64,000 bases of DNA, from positions 453,482 to 517,481 of the forward strand of contig NZ_BMZB01000002.1 in assembly GCF_014652575.1 (NCBI RefSeq). The letters run 5' to 3'. The notes under the pieces were generated by a model. It was not told the origin of the DNA. It worked only from the letters and a program-made list of their open reading frames with translations, and ran no database searches. Shown piece by piece: positions 26,832 to 35,523 of the stretch. The stretch's first letter is position 1, and every line of letters starts with the position of its first letter. The DNA comes from Asticcacaulis endophyticus (lineage in GTDB: Bacteria > Pseudomonadota > Alphaproteobacteria > Caulobacterales > Caulobacteraceae). Both the position numbers and the translations under genes were made by a program.

Positions 26832-27728
26832 TTAAACCGTTTTGGGCGCGACTTCGGCGCACAGGTTCCGCACCGGCGTCAGGGCCGGATTGCTGTTGCC
26901 GCGCCGCCAGACCATATAAAGCTCAACCGGCGTGGCGGGGGTGGTCGCAATATCGCGGTAATGGACGTCGGAAAATTGCAGGCTCATGGCCGTGCGCGGG
27001 ACGATGGCAATCCCCAGTCCTGCCCGCACCAGGCCCAGCATGGAATGGATCTGGGTAACCTGCTGCACGTAGTCGGGCGTGACGTTCGCTTCGGCAAACA
27101 GCGACAGCAGCATGTTGTGGAAATAGCTGGCGCCCTCGCGCGAATACATAATCAGCGGCGAGCCATCAAAGGCTTTGAGCGTCAGTTCCGGCTCGGTCAG
27201 GCGCGGATCGCCGGTCGGTAGCGCCGCCACCAGACCTTCGGACACGACGCGCTCAGACTCAAACTCATTGCGCTCCAGCGGCTGACGCAGGAAACCGATA
27301 TCGATCAGGCCGGTTTGCAAAGCCTCGACCTGCTGGCTTGAGACCATTTCACGCAGATCAAGCTCAATGTTCGGCAAGCGCGCGCGTGCCTGCGCCACGA
27401 TCTGCGGCAGGAAGCTGTAGCCGGAGACGGCGGTAAAACCGATACCAATCCGGCCGGCGTCGCCCTGCGCCACCTTACGGGCGGCAAGGGTGGCACTTTC
27501 GGCCAGCCAGACGATGCGGCGCGCTTCGGGGAGGAACACCCTCCCGGCGGGGGTAAGCTTGACGCTGCGGCTGGTGCGCTCAAACAGCGGCACGCCCAAG
27601 ATACGCTCCAGAACCTGAATCTGGCGGCTTAAGGGGGGCTGGGTCATGTTGAGGCGGGCTGCAGCCCGCCCGAAATGCAGTTCCTCAGCGGCGGTGACGA
27701 AACATCGTATCTGGCTAAGCTCGAACAT
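26832..27728 (-). CDS. LysR-family transcriptional regulator
   Basis: 298 residues from the ATG at 27728 (AGGGA upstream); an earlier frame start at 27806 adds non-conserved residues. The winged helix-turn-helix is at 1-60 (FELSQIRCFVTAAEELHFGR, AAARLNMTQPPLSRQIQVLE), followed by the effector-binding domain (GRIGIGFTAVSGYSFLPQIV, VSEGLVAALPTGDP, GLVRAGLGIAIVPRT). The HFGRAA and TQPPLSRQI stretches are typical of the BenM/CatM branch, which senses aromatic or dicarboxylic acids. It lies between the transporter unit and a TonB receptor; control of the uronate genes is inferred from position. Confidence 0.9.
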   Translation of the reverse strand: MFELSQIRCFVTAAEELHFGRAAARLNMTQPPLSRQIQVLERILGVPLFERTSRSVKLTPAGRVFLPEARRIVWLAESATLAARKVAQGDAGRIGIGFTAVSGYSFLPQIVAQARARLPNIELDLREMVSSQQVEALQTGLIDIGFLRQPLERNEFESERVVSEGLVAALPTGDPRLTEPELTLKAFDGSPLIMYSREGASYFHNMLLSLFAEANVTPDYVQQVTQIHSMLGLVRAGLGIAIVPRTAMSLQFSDVHYRDIATTPATPVELYMVWRRGNSNPALTPVRNLCAEVAPKTV

Positions 27729-27811
27729 GTTTCCCTGCACTGTTTTATTTGGGACAACGCTAACAAGGCGGGAGGGCGCTGACAAGGCTATGGACACGGC
27801 GGACATGACCT

Positions 27812-27856
27812 TAAAAAAAGAAAAGGGCGCGATGACCTTTGATCTGTCACCGCGCC
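27812..27856 (-). terminator. Terminator of the TonB receptor gene
   Basis: On the minus strand GGCGCG-G-TGAC pairs with GTCA-T-CGCGCC (stem arms 27846-27856 and 27826-27836) and is followed by CCTTTTCTTTTTTT. A second stem CCGGGC/GCCCGG (27866-27889) precedes it just after the receptor stop. Confidence 0.8.
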
Positions 27857-27905
27857 TAAGTTTCGCCGGGCCTACGGGGAGACGCCCGGAGATGGGGGAA
27901 GAGAA

Positions 27906-30704
27906 CTAGAAGCTGTAACGCGCACTGAGGAAGACCTGACGGCCCGTATGGCTACGGACATTCAGACGGTTTGAGGCATCAACATACTGATCGTTGAATT
28001 CATCGGTCAGGTTGATGCCCTCTAGGCTGAGCTTCAACTTCGGCGTCACGCTATATGACGCCTGCATGTCGAAGTTCAGGGTTTCATTGGTGCCGGCGAC
28101 GCTGTTGCCGTCGGGGGCCGGGACGGCGGTCAGGTAGCCTTCACGATAGGCGGCCGATCCGCGCACCGAGAATTTTTCGGTCTCATAGTAAAGGGTGAAG
28201 TTGGCGGCATTCTTGGACAGGCCAATCAGGGTCTGGTTCACAACGGCAGCATTGGCTGAGGTCGAGGTCAGGTAATCGATGCTGGAATCGACATAGGTGT
28301 AGTTGGCCAGAACCCCGAAATTGGCCCAGAAACCGGGCAGGAAGTCGAGTTGCTGCTGGGCATTGATCTCGAACCCTTTCAGTTCGCCGCCGGGGCTGTT
28401 GAACGGCTGGCTGACATTGAAGATTTCCGTCGGTGACGTATTGGTCGGCGTCAGCAGCGACAGCGGCAGGCCCAGTTGATCAAACGGGATGCGCTCAACC
28501 ACGGTCTGCACGAAGGTGTCGATCTTTTTGTAGAACAGACCGGCGGCATAGAGCGAATTGGGGGCCGGATACCATTCCAGCGACAAGTCGAGGTTTTTCG
28601 ACTTGGTCGGTTTGATCTCAGGATTGCCGCGCGAATAGGAGAAGTTAGAACCCTGAATGGAGACGTCGCCGCCCGGTGTCAGACCGGCAATCGACGGCCG
28701 CGCAATGGTTTCGGCGGCACTGACGCGGAACACAACATCATCGGTCAGGTCGGTCGCCAGATTGCCCGACGGCAGGGTCATGTCATAGCTGCGCTCCGCT
28801 TCGACCCGCTCGATCTTCAGGTTGGCACCCGATCCTGTCGAGGCAAAGCCCGATGACCACTGATCGGTCTTGACGTGACGCACACCCGCATCACCGCGCC
28901 AGGGCAGGCCAAGGGCTTCGAATTTGAAATCCGCCTGCAGATAGGCCCCGCTATTGGTTTCGCGGACATTGATCCACTGACCACGGGCCGAGGAATTGGC
29001 CGTGCCGGTCAGGGCGTAGATGCCGCAATTGCAATAGATATCGTACGTATCGGCAAACTTATTCAGATCGGGGGCCAGCCATGCCGTGGCATTGCCCGAC
29101 GGCTGATCCAGATTGCGCCCAAAGCCTGAGAACACTTCCGATACCGCCGCCAGATCGGGGGCCGACAGCGTATCGGTGCGGGTCTCAGAGGTGCGGTAAT
29201 AGCCGCGCGAGTCAAAGGTGAACTTGCGGTAGTCGAGGCCGCCCTTAAGCGTCAGATTGTCGCTGAAATCATATTCCAGATAGGCCTTGGCATTGGCAAA
29301 GGCGTTGGTGACGAAGTTCGGGCGGATACGCACTTCGGACGTACCATTGGTCATCGCCCAGTTGGCCGGGTCGGTGGCGTCGAAATTGAGGTTGATCGCG
29401 GGCATACGTGAGCGGAAGTCGTAGCTATAGCCCTGCGTATTGGCGCGATCAAAAGTGATGATGGTCGAGATGGGGTTGGAAAACTCCGACTGCGAATGAC
29501 CGGCGATGAACCCGCCGCGCAGACGATCGCTGAAAGTGTGGGTCAGGGTGAGAGTGTACTGGGTGAACTCGGTCTCCATCTCATCCCAAGCCGTCTGCGT
29601 GCGCAGATCGACATTGTCCATCGTGGCCTGAACCAGATTGCGGCCTTCGACGGTGCCGCTGCGGATAATGGTTTGCGGCTTACCCACGCCGCTGCGGCTC
29701 AGGCCGATGGCCTGAAGCTGATGCTCGCCGCGCGTGGTTTTCACATCGGAATAGAGCACATCAAACGTGACCAGTGTGTCATCGGACGGGCGCATCTGGA
29801 ACGATCCGGTCAGGCCCAGACGCTCGGTATTGATATCGTAGCTGACATAGGACGGCAGGCGCGGGTGGAAGATGCCGGTGGTGGCGCTGGTGTTATTAAT
29901 TTCGGCGATGGTATAGCCTGCAACGGTCGACTGGGTGTTGAAGCCGCCGTTCGCTCCGCCCGCGCTCCAGCGGGTGATATTGGCGCCTTCTTCAAGGATA
30001 TGGCGTTTTTCGTAGGCCACTGAGAATAGCGCGCCCAGCCGGCCATCGGCCCAGCGGCGGCTGCCCATCATGGTCACGCGCGGTTGCACGTCACGGGCCA
30101 GATCATTGTAGCTAGCCTGAGCCGACACGACGAACTGATCGTCCTTATAGTCGAACGGGCGGGCGGTTTGCAGATCGACTGTGGCCCCCAGTGAGCCTTC
30201 TTCGACATCGGCAGAGGCGGTTTTGCGCACGGTCAGGGAGTTGAACAGTTCCGACGCAAACATGTTAAAGTCAAAGCCGCGGGTGCGGTTCGTGCCGCCG
30301 GAATTGACCGTGCCGCCGGTGGTGGCGATGGCTTCCATACCGTTGACGCGCACACGGGTGTATTCAGACCCTAAGCCCCGCACCGAAATCTGGCGACCCT
30401 CGCCATTGGCGCGGGTGATGGCAACCCCCGGAATGCGTTGCAGCGATTCCGCCAGGTTCAGGTCGGGGAAGTCAGCGATGTCTTCGGCCTTGATGGAATC
30501 GACCACGCCACTTTCGAAACGCTTGGCGCGGATGGCGCTTTGCAGCGAACCACGAAAGCCGGTGACGACGACTTCGGTAACGTCGTCTGCGGCGGGCGCG
30601 GCGTCTTGCGCCATGACCGGCGCGGCACTGGCCAGCAGCAGCCCGATAAGCGATACACTCCGCAGGAGGCCGTGACGGGCCACCCCATTCCCTGATTTCA
30701 ACAT
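27906..30704 (-). CDS. TonB-dependent receptor, probable pectin-fragment importer
   Basis: 932 residues from the ATG at 30704 (GGAAAG upstream); the earlier frame start lacks signal character. Signal peptide (LLRSVSLIGLLLASAAPVMA), TonB-box region VTEVVVTGFRGSLQSA, plug domain (AEDIADFPDLNLAESLQRIP, GRQISVRGLGSEYTRVRVNG) and a 22-strand-sized barrel ending FLSARYSF. No STN domain, so no FecI-type signalling. This oligosaccharide-type receptor (VVVTGFRGSLQSAI) is frequent in Caulobacterales carbohydrate loci. It follows kduI with a 216-base gap holding its own promoter region. The ligand, probably oligogalacturonides or rhamnogalacturonan pieces, is inferred from context. Confidence 0.9.
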   Translation of the reverse strand: MLKSGNGVARHGLLRSVSLIGLLLASAAPVMAQDAAPAADDVTEVVVTGFRGSLQSAIRAKRFESGVVDSIKAEDIADFPDLNLAESLQRIPGVAITRANGEGRQISVRGLGSEYTRVRVNGMEAIATTGGTVNSGGTNRTRGFDFNMFASELFNSLTVRKTASADVEEGSLGATVDLQTARPFDYKDDQFVVSAQASYNDLARDVQPRVTMMGSRRWADGRLGALFSVAYEKRHILEEGANITRWSAGGANGGFNTQSTVAGYTIAEINNTSATTGIFHPRLPSYVSYDINTERLGLTGSFQMRPSDDTLVTFDVLYSDVKTTRGEHQLQAIGLSRSGVGKPQTIIRSGTVEGRNLVQATMDNVDLRTQTAWDEMETEFTQYTLTLTHTFSDRLRGGFIAGHSQSEFSNPISTIITFDRANTQGYSYDFRSRMPAINLNFDATDPANWAMTNGTSEVRIRPNFVTNAFANAKAYLEYDFSDNLTLKGGLDYRKFTFDSRGYYRTSETRTDTLSAPDLAAVSEVFSGFGRNLDQPSGNATAWLAPDLNKFADTYDIYCNCGIYALTGTANSSARGQWINVRETNSGAYLQADFKFEALGLPWRGDAGVRHVKTDQWSSGFASTGSGANLKIERVEAERSYDMTLPSGNLATDLTDDVVFRVSAAETIARPSIAGLTPGGDVSIQGSNFSYSRGNPEIKPTKSKNLDLSLEWYPAPNSLYAAGLFYKKIDTFVQTVVERIPFDQLGLPLSLLTPTNTSPTEIFNVSQPFNSPGGELKGFEINAQQQLDFLPGFWANFGVLANYTYVDSSIDYLTSTSANAAVVNQTLIGLSKNAANFTLYYETEKFSVRGSAAYREGYLTAVPAPDGNSVAGTNETLNFDMQASYSVTPKLKLSLEGINLTDEFNDQYVDASNRLNVRSHTGRQVFLSARYSF

Positions 30705-30817
30705 ATGGCTTTCCTTACCTGTAGAGCAGGGTGTTCGATGCGTATTTGGCATCCCTGCTATCTTGTTATGCGAGGATCATATGCCGTTTTTCAAAGGGGG
30801 CGAATTCCAATCGGGCA

Positions 30818-30843
30818 TGAATCAATGCGCGAAGTGGAATGAA
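30818..30843. promoter_or_regulatory. Candidate operator upstream of TonB receptor, shared with kdgD/MFS region
   Basis: TGAATCAATGCGCGAAGTGG followed by AATGAA. Against 23453-23478 it shares ATCAATGCGC exactly, then GAA and AATGAA with one-base shifts. It lies about 115-140 bases upstream of the receptor ATG. Sequence similarity only. Confidence 0.4.
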
Positions 30844-30920
30844 GCTTCGCGCCGTAAACGTGAAAACAGGTCGGTTAAGGGGACTAAAACAGGCGGGTCG
30901 TCAGGCCAACTGGCCCCCTC

Positions 30921-31769
30921 TTAAGCCAACTGACAAAGATCCAGTTCGTTGAAATCGCCGTAGTCGAGGTTTTCCCCGCCCATCGCCCAGATGAAGGCGT
31001 AGTTGGATGTGCCCGCCCCGCAATGGATCGACCACGGCGGGCAGATGACCGCCTGCTCGTTGGCGGCGATCAGGTGGCGGGTATTGTCGGGCTGTCCCAT
31101 AAAGTGAAACACCCGGTCATTGACGCCCATATCAAAGTAAAAATAGGCTTCTGAGCGGCGGTCATGCAGGTGCGGCGGCATGGTGTTCCAGACGCTGCCG
31201 GGCTTAAGCAGGGTCAGGCCGAGCAGAAGTTGCGCCGATCGACAGACGCGCGGTACGATCAACTGATGGATGGTGCGTTCATTGGAGGTGTCAAGGCTAC
31301 CGCGCTCCAGGGGCTGACTGTCCTTTAAGGCAATGCGCACGGTCGGGTAGGGCTGATGCGACGGGGTGGACGCCAGATAAAAGCGCGCCGGTTTGTCCGG
31401 GCTGTCGCTTTCAAATGACACGTCACCGCTGCCACTGCCGATATAGAGCGCATCGAGCGGCGCAAGCGCAAAGGCCACGCCGTCGACCCGCACAATACCC
31501 GCGCCTGAACCGACATTGACCACACCCATTTCCCGCCGATCCAGCAGCGAGGTGCCCGCCGCCGAGGGCGGTTCGGTCAGTCTTGGCAATGCCACCGCCG
31601 TGCTGACGGGGGCTGCCCCGCCGATGACGAGCCGTTCCTGATGGACATAGTTGAGCCGGATGTCATCGGTCGCAAACAGATCGGTGATCAGATATCGATC
31701 ACGCAGGGCCTTGGTATCGGCGGTCGCCAGTTGGTCAGGGTGGGTCGCGTAATAGGTCTTATGAAACAC
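30921..31769 (-). CDS. kduI: 5-dehydro-4-deoxy-D-glucuronate isomerase
   Basis: 282 residues. KduI turns 5-keto-4-deoxyuronate (the spontaneous product of unsaturated galacturonate) into 2,5-diketo-3-deoxygluconate in the cytoplasm. The zinc site is intact: H200 and H202 in [17 protein letters not shown]207, and H249 in [20 protein letters not shown], equivalent to the E. coli positions. Start is GTG at 31769, with GAAGG overlapping the end of the upstream lyase gene. Last of the tight GH105-lyase-kduI unit. KduD, which takes the product further, is not in the window. Confidence 0.95.
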   Translation of the reverse strand: MFHKTYYATHPDQLATADTKALRDRYLITDLFATDDIRLNYVHQERLVIGGAAPVSTAVALPRLTEPPSAAGTSLLDRREMGVVNVGSGAGIVRVDGVAFALAPLDALYIGSGSGDVSFESDSPDKPARFYLASTPSHQPYPTVRIALKDSQPLERGSLDTSNERTIHQLIVPRVCRSAQLLLGLTLLKPGSVWNTMPPHLHDRRSEAYFYFDMGVNDRVFHFMGQPDNTRHLIAANEQAVICPPWSIHCGAGTSNYAFIWAMGGENLDYGDFNELDLCQLA

Positions 31770-31776
31770 GTTACAC

Positions 31777-33150
31777 TTAACCCTTCACAGGCGCGCGGGT
31801 CGGTTTGACCTCGACCGCATAGACGTGGTTGTCACCGTGCATATTGGAGCAGAACACGATCCATTTATCGTCGGGCGTGAAGCGCAGATTTGGCTCCAGC
31901 CGGTAGTCATGGGCTGACATATCGACCAGACGGGTGGAGGTGAACTTTTCAATGGTGATCAGGTCGTCGTCATAGGACGGTAGATCAGCATCGACGATGG
32001 AGTCGGCCTTCAGCAGCGATAACCATTTGCCGTCCGGCGCGTGGGCGACCATATCCAAATCGCCGCCGTCGCTGGCAAAGGTCACCCCGTCATGAGCGAC
32101 GTTGAAGTGCACGCCCCAGTCGTTTTGTTCGACCCGCTTCCAGACGCGCTTGCCGGTCGCCAATTCCAGCCCTGCCACCCAAAAGACCTGACCGCGCGGC
32201 GTTTGCAGGTCAAACCACAGCCACTTGCCGTCGTGGCTAAAGAACTCATGGCCCCAGATTTCCATATTCATGGTGCGGGTGTGGACTGAGCGCAGGTTCG
32301 TGCCATCGGCATTGATCAGCTTGATGCGATCAACCCGGTGCCATGGCCCTTCCATGCAAAACCGGATCAGGTTCAGATCGGTCGGTGAAAACTGGACGTG
32401 GCCGATCCATTCTTCGGTGCTGTAGATGACCGTGCGTTTGCCGGTTTTAATGTCGATGGTGAACAGTTCGGCGGGCACGCGCGACGCCCAGCGCTCCAGC
32501 ATCCGCACGCCTTTGGCCTTGGCGAAGTTGAGCGGCTTGCCGTCAGGGCCTAATGCCGCATATTCCGCCTGACCGAACTTTTCAAGGCTGTCCTTGTCCT
32601 TGGGCTGCAAGGGTTTGGCACCGTAAGCGACCGTGCCGAGCAAAACGGTGTCGTCGGCGTTCATGGCGCTGATCTGACCGGCCGGGATGCGGGCGACCTG
32701 ACGCTTCTTTTTCGTGTCGACATTGATGGCAAAGATGGTCTTGGGCCGGTCGGCGGGCAGGGCCTCACCCGGATCGGTAACTGCGTAATAGATATCTCGC
32801 GATTTACGGGCGGCGAACAGCAGGTCATTCCCTGCGCCGGTCACCAGCGGCGTCACTTTCCAGGTCTTGAGGTCAACCGTCTGAATCCCGGTCGGGGATT
32901 TAATGACCATGATGTCGCCCTGCGGCGTGTAGACATGGCGGTAAAAGTACATGCCCAGAGCGCCGGGTTCGTCCGAGATCCGGATAATGCGATGGCCGGT
33001 CCTGGGGTCGATCCAGTCTTTTGGGATTGGGCCTGTAGGCTTGGCGGGAGCAGTGGCGGTTTGCGCACCAGCCTGCGTCATCGACATGCCTATGGCCGAG
33101 GCTCCGGCCAGAAAGCCTTTGAGGGCCGTGCGGCGTGTTCCGGTGGTCAT
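31777..33150 (-). CDS. ogl: Oligogalacturonate lyase (PL22)
   Basis: 457 residues, seven-bladed beta-propeller family. It cleaves short (unsaturated) oligogalacturonides to 5-keto-4-deoxyuronate. Recognisable pieces: [30 protein letters not shown] [34 protein letters not shown] with the conserved histidine, [10 protein letters not shown] and [20 protein letters not shown]. An N-terminal Tat-like signal ([18 protein letters not shown]) implies a periplasmic enzyme, whereas the classical enterobacterial enzyme is cytoplasmic. AAGGAG 8 bases before the ATG. Eleven bases from the GH105 stop and 7 from the kduI start. Confidence 0.93.
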   Translation of the reverse strand: MTTGTRRTALKGFLAGASAIGMSMTQAGAQTATAPAKPTGPIPKDWIDPRTGHRIIRISDEPGALGMYFYRHVYTPQGDIMVIKSPTGIQTVDLKTWKVTPLVTGAGNDLLFAARKSRDIYYAVTDPGEALPADRPKTIFAINVDTKKKRQVARIPAGQISAMNADDTVLLGTVAYGAKPLQPKDKDSLEKFGQAEYAALGPDGKPLNFAKAKGVRMLERWASRVPAELFTIDIKTGKRTVIYSTEEWIGHVQFSPTDLNLIRFCMEGPWHRVDRIKLINADGTNLRSVHTRTMNMEIWGHEFFSHDGKWLWFDLQTPRGQVFWVAGLELATGKRVWKRVEQNDWGVHFNVAHDGVTFASDGGDLDMVAHAPDGKWLSLLKADSIVDADLPSYDDDLITIEKFTSTRLVDMSAHDYRLEPNLRFTPDDKWIVFCSNMHGDNHVYAVEVKPTRAPVKG

Positions 33151-33161
33151 GGCGGTACTCC

Positions 33162-35405
33162 TTACTTAACGTGCGCGAATGAGAATTTTTGGGCACTTAC
33201 GAAAGCGTCCCATGCCTCACGCGATTTGAAATCCAGCCCGCCGTCCCAGGCCGAGCCCATGTAGTAGGTAAAGGGCTGGCCCGGAGTGACCCGCAGCAGG
33301 ATCAGGTAGTTTTCGGCGTCCTCAGCAAAGCCTGCGACCATGGCCGGATCGGCGGCGATAGTGATTCCGATAGTGCCGTTAACGCTGGCTGGTTCCCAGA
33401 AGCTTAAAGTTCCTGACTTGGCGTCTTTGGTGACAACGCCGTTGCCCGCATCGCCCTTGCGTTTGGTGATGCCGATGGCGACGATCAGAGGGGCTTTGGA
33501 GTCGGACGAAAGGGTCGAGGTCATGCGCGTGAAGTTCGACCCCAGCGGTAGCGAAAACGTCCGTGTCTCCCAAACCTTACGGGCCATATCGACCGGCCAC
33601 GGGCGATAATCGACCTTGAATTTGGCTTCATCGGCGCCGGTTTTCAGGATCTCATATGTGCTGAAATTACGCGAAGTCCACAGCTTATTGTCATACCAGA
33701 TGCCAAGGCCCCCGGCGCCGCGGCCACGCCCGACATCGTAGTAATCCAGGCCTTCGCCGCGATCGACGTGGTAGTTCGGGAACTTAAGCTGACGATCCAT
33801 ATAGGGGTAGCGCACGCGCTTGGCCCAGACATCAATGCCGGAGCCTGACGGGGCTTCGCGGGCCTGCAGAGCGGGGCCATAGATGCGGTGGGCGACCTTA
33901 TCGTTTTCCCACAGCAGATCATCAAACCGATCCGGCGCAAAGCGGGCGACGGCGCGCGGCGTCTGATCGGCGGGCGGGGTCAGTTTTTCGACGGCGGCGG
34001 GCCGTTTCAAGGTCGCCGGATCGTAGGCGAGGGCGCGGGTCGCGCGCATTTCGGCATCGCGGCGCTTTTTCTCTTCGTCTCCAATGACCGTCACCGGCGC
34101 AATCGGTTGCGGCGTGGTGGCAAGGATCGTGGCTTCATCATCACGGGCCGGTTCGGCTTCGGGCAGGGATTGCGCGGGGCCGCCCAAATTCATGATCTCG
34201 ATCCCGGCCAAAAGGTAAGCGCCGGTGGCGTATGGGCCGACATCCTCGGCCTTGGTCGGCACAGGACGGTCGCCGGTCTTTTGCGCCGCGCCGATCAGAC
34301 CGTTCGGCAGGACATGGCGGTTAAGCGCCGTCCACCCCTTAAGCACCGCCGGTTGATAGGTTGCGCGGTCGAGCAGACCGTGATTGATCCCCCAGGCCAG
34401 GGCATAGACAAAGAAGGCAGAGCCTGACGTTTCGGCTTCGGGGAAGGACTTCGGATCGTTGAGATCGGTCGCCCACAGGCCGTCGCTACGTTGCAGTTCT
34501 TTGATACGACCTGCCATCTTGGTGAAGGTGGTGACGTAGAACTCACGACCCTCAAAATCCGCCGGCATGGATTCCAGCGTGCGCGCCAGCCCGCCCATCA
34601 CCCAGCCATTGCCGCGCGACCAGTAGATCGGCTGGCCGCCCCCGCCTTTGTGGTGTTCGTCATTAAAGCGCTCATCCCGCAGGAACAGGCGGTCACTTTC
34701 GACCCACAGGCGCTGGGCCGTGCGCCGCCATTCCTTATCCATAGCGCGCAAATATTTCGGATCACCGGTCAGCGCCGTCTGGCGCGCCAGAACGGGCGGG
34801 GCCATGTAAAGCGCATCGCACCACCACCAGATCAGGCTCTCCGTCTCCTGAACGCGGTTAAGGTGCGGGACCATGTAATCCAGACGCTGCTGCAGGGGCA
34901 TGATCACGCCCTGCTGGCCACGGCGGGCATAGATTTCCTGATAGAGATCACCGATTGCCACATCGTCGGCATTGAGCAGCAGTCGCTCGGCCCGCGCGCC
35001 GCGAAAGGCGTAGTTGTAGTGTTCGGCGGTGGCGGTCAGAAACCGCAGAATGTCTTTGTTTTCGGACTCGCGCGCCAGACGGGCGGCACCAACGTAAAAG
35101 GTGGCGGCCACCCAGTTGGACGAAATTTCCGACAGGTTCGAGCCGGTCGATAACTGGATCGGGCGGCGGCTCATATCGGCGATCTGGGAGGCGGCGACAT
35201 AATCAAGGGCGCTCAGAACCGATTGGCGCGACGGTATGCTGTCTGATGAAAAATTGAGATTGGGCCGGGCGGGGGCTTTAAGCCAACTGGCCTCAATACC
35301 AGCCACCTGAGCCGGGGCAGACGTTTGCGCATAGGCGGGGATACCACCGATCATGGCCACAGACAGTCCGCAGACGGTTGACAACATAATCGTGCGCACA
35401 TTCAT
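33162..35405 (-). CDS. Fusion: GH105 unsaturated rhamnogalacturonyl/galacturonyl hydrolase + DUF4861
   Basis: 747 residues from the ATG at 35405 (AAAGGA 9 bases upstream; the frame also opens at a TTG at 35426). Signal peptide to about AYAQ. Residues ~45-410 form a GH88/GH105 six-hairpin domain: RLDYMVPHLNRVQETESLIW, WWWCDALYMAPPVLARQTAL, WSRGNGWVMGGLARTLE, ELQRSDGLWATDLNDPKSFP, ETSGSAFFVYALAWGINHGL. Residues ~470-747 match DUF4861 (NDKVAHRIYGPALQAR, YHVDRGEGLDYYDVGRGRGA, TRTFSLPLGSNFTRMTSTLS). The first half removes unsaturated uronic acid from lyase products in the periplasm; DUF4861 is uncharacterised and usually separate or next to GH105. First gene of the GH105-lyase-kduI unit. Confidence 0.9.
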   Translation of the reverse strand: MNVRTIMLSTVCGLSVAMIGGIPAYAQTSAPAQVAGIEASWLKAPARPNLNFSSDSIPSRQSVLSALDYVAASQIADMSRRPIQLSTGSNLSEISSNWVAATFYVGAARLARESENKDILRFLTATAEHYNYAFRGARAERLLLNADDVAIGDLYQEIYARRGQQGVIMPLQQRLDYMVPHLNRVQETESLIWWWCDALYMAPPVLARQTALTGDPKYLRAMDKEWRRTAQRLWVESDRLFLRDERFNDEHHKGGGGQPIYWSRGNGWVMGGLARTLESMPADFEGREFYVTTFTKMAGRIKELQRSDGLWATDLNDPKSFPEAETSGSAFFVYALAWGINHGLLDRATYQPAVLKGWTALNRHVLPNGLIGAAQKTGDRPVPTKAEDVGPYATGAYLLAGIEIMNLGGPAQSLPEAEPARDDEATILATTPQPIAPVTVIGDEEKKRRDAEMRATRALAYDPATLKRPAAVEKLTPPADQTPRAVARFAPDRFDDLLWENDKVAHRIYGPALQAREAPSGSGIDVWAKRVRYPYMDRQLKFPNYHVDRGEGLDYYDVGRGRGAGGLGIWYDNKLWTSRNFSTYEILKTGADEAKFKVDYRPWPVDMARKVWETRTFSLPLGSNFTRMTSTLSSDSKAPLIVAIGITKRKGDAGNGVVTKDAKSGTLSFWEPASVNGTIGITIAADPAMVAGFAEDAENYLILLRVTPGQPFTYYMGSAWDGGLDFKSREAWDAFVSAQKFSFAHVK

Positions 35406-35459
35406 GAGACGTAATCCTTTAAGCAAACAAACAGGTCGATCTTAACGCAAGTCTCTCTG

Positions 35460-35498
35460 AGGAAAAAAGGTCCGACCCTGAAGTTATCAGGGCCGGAC
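35460..35498 (-). terminator. Rho-independent terminator after the 1117-aa TonB receptor
   Basis: Minus strand: GTCCGGCCCTGA, loop TAACT, TCAGGGTCGGAC, then CTTTTTTCC. A strong GC stem with one mismatch and a U-run. It separates the GH28-receptor transcript from the GH105 unit. Confidence 0.88.
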
Positions 35499-35523
35499 AG
35501 GGCCAGGAGATGAACGCTTAAAA

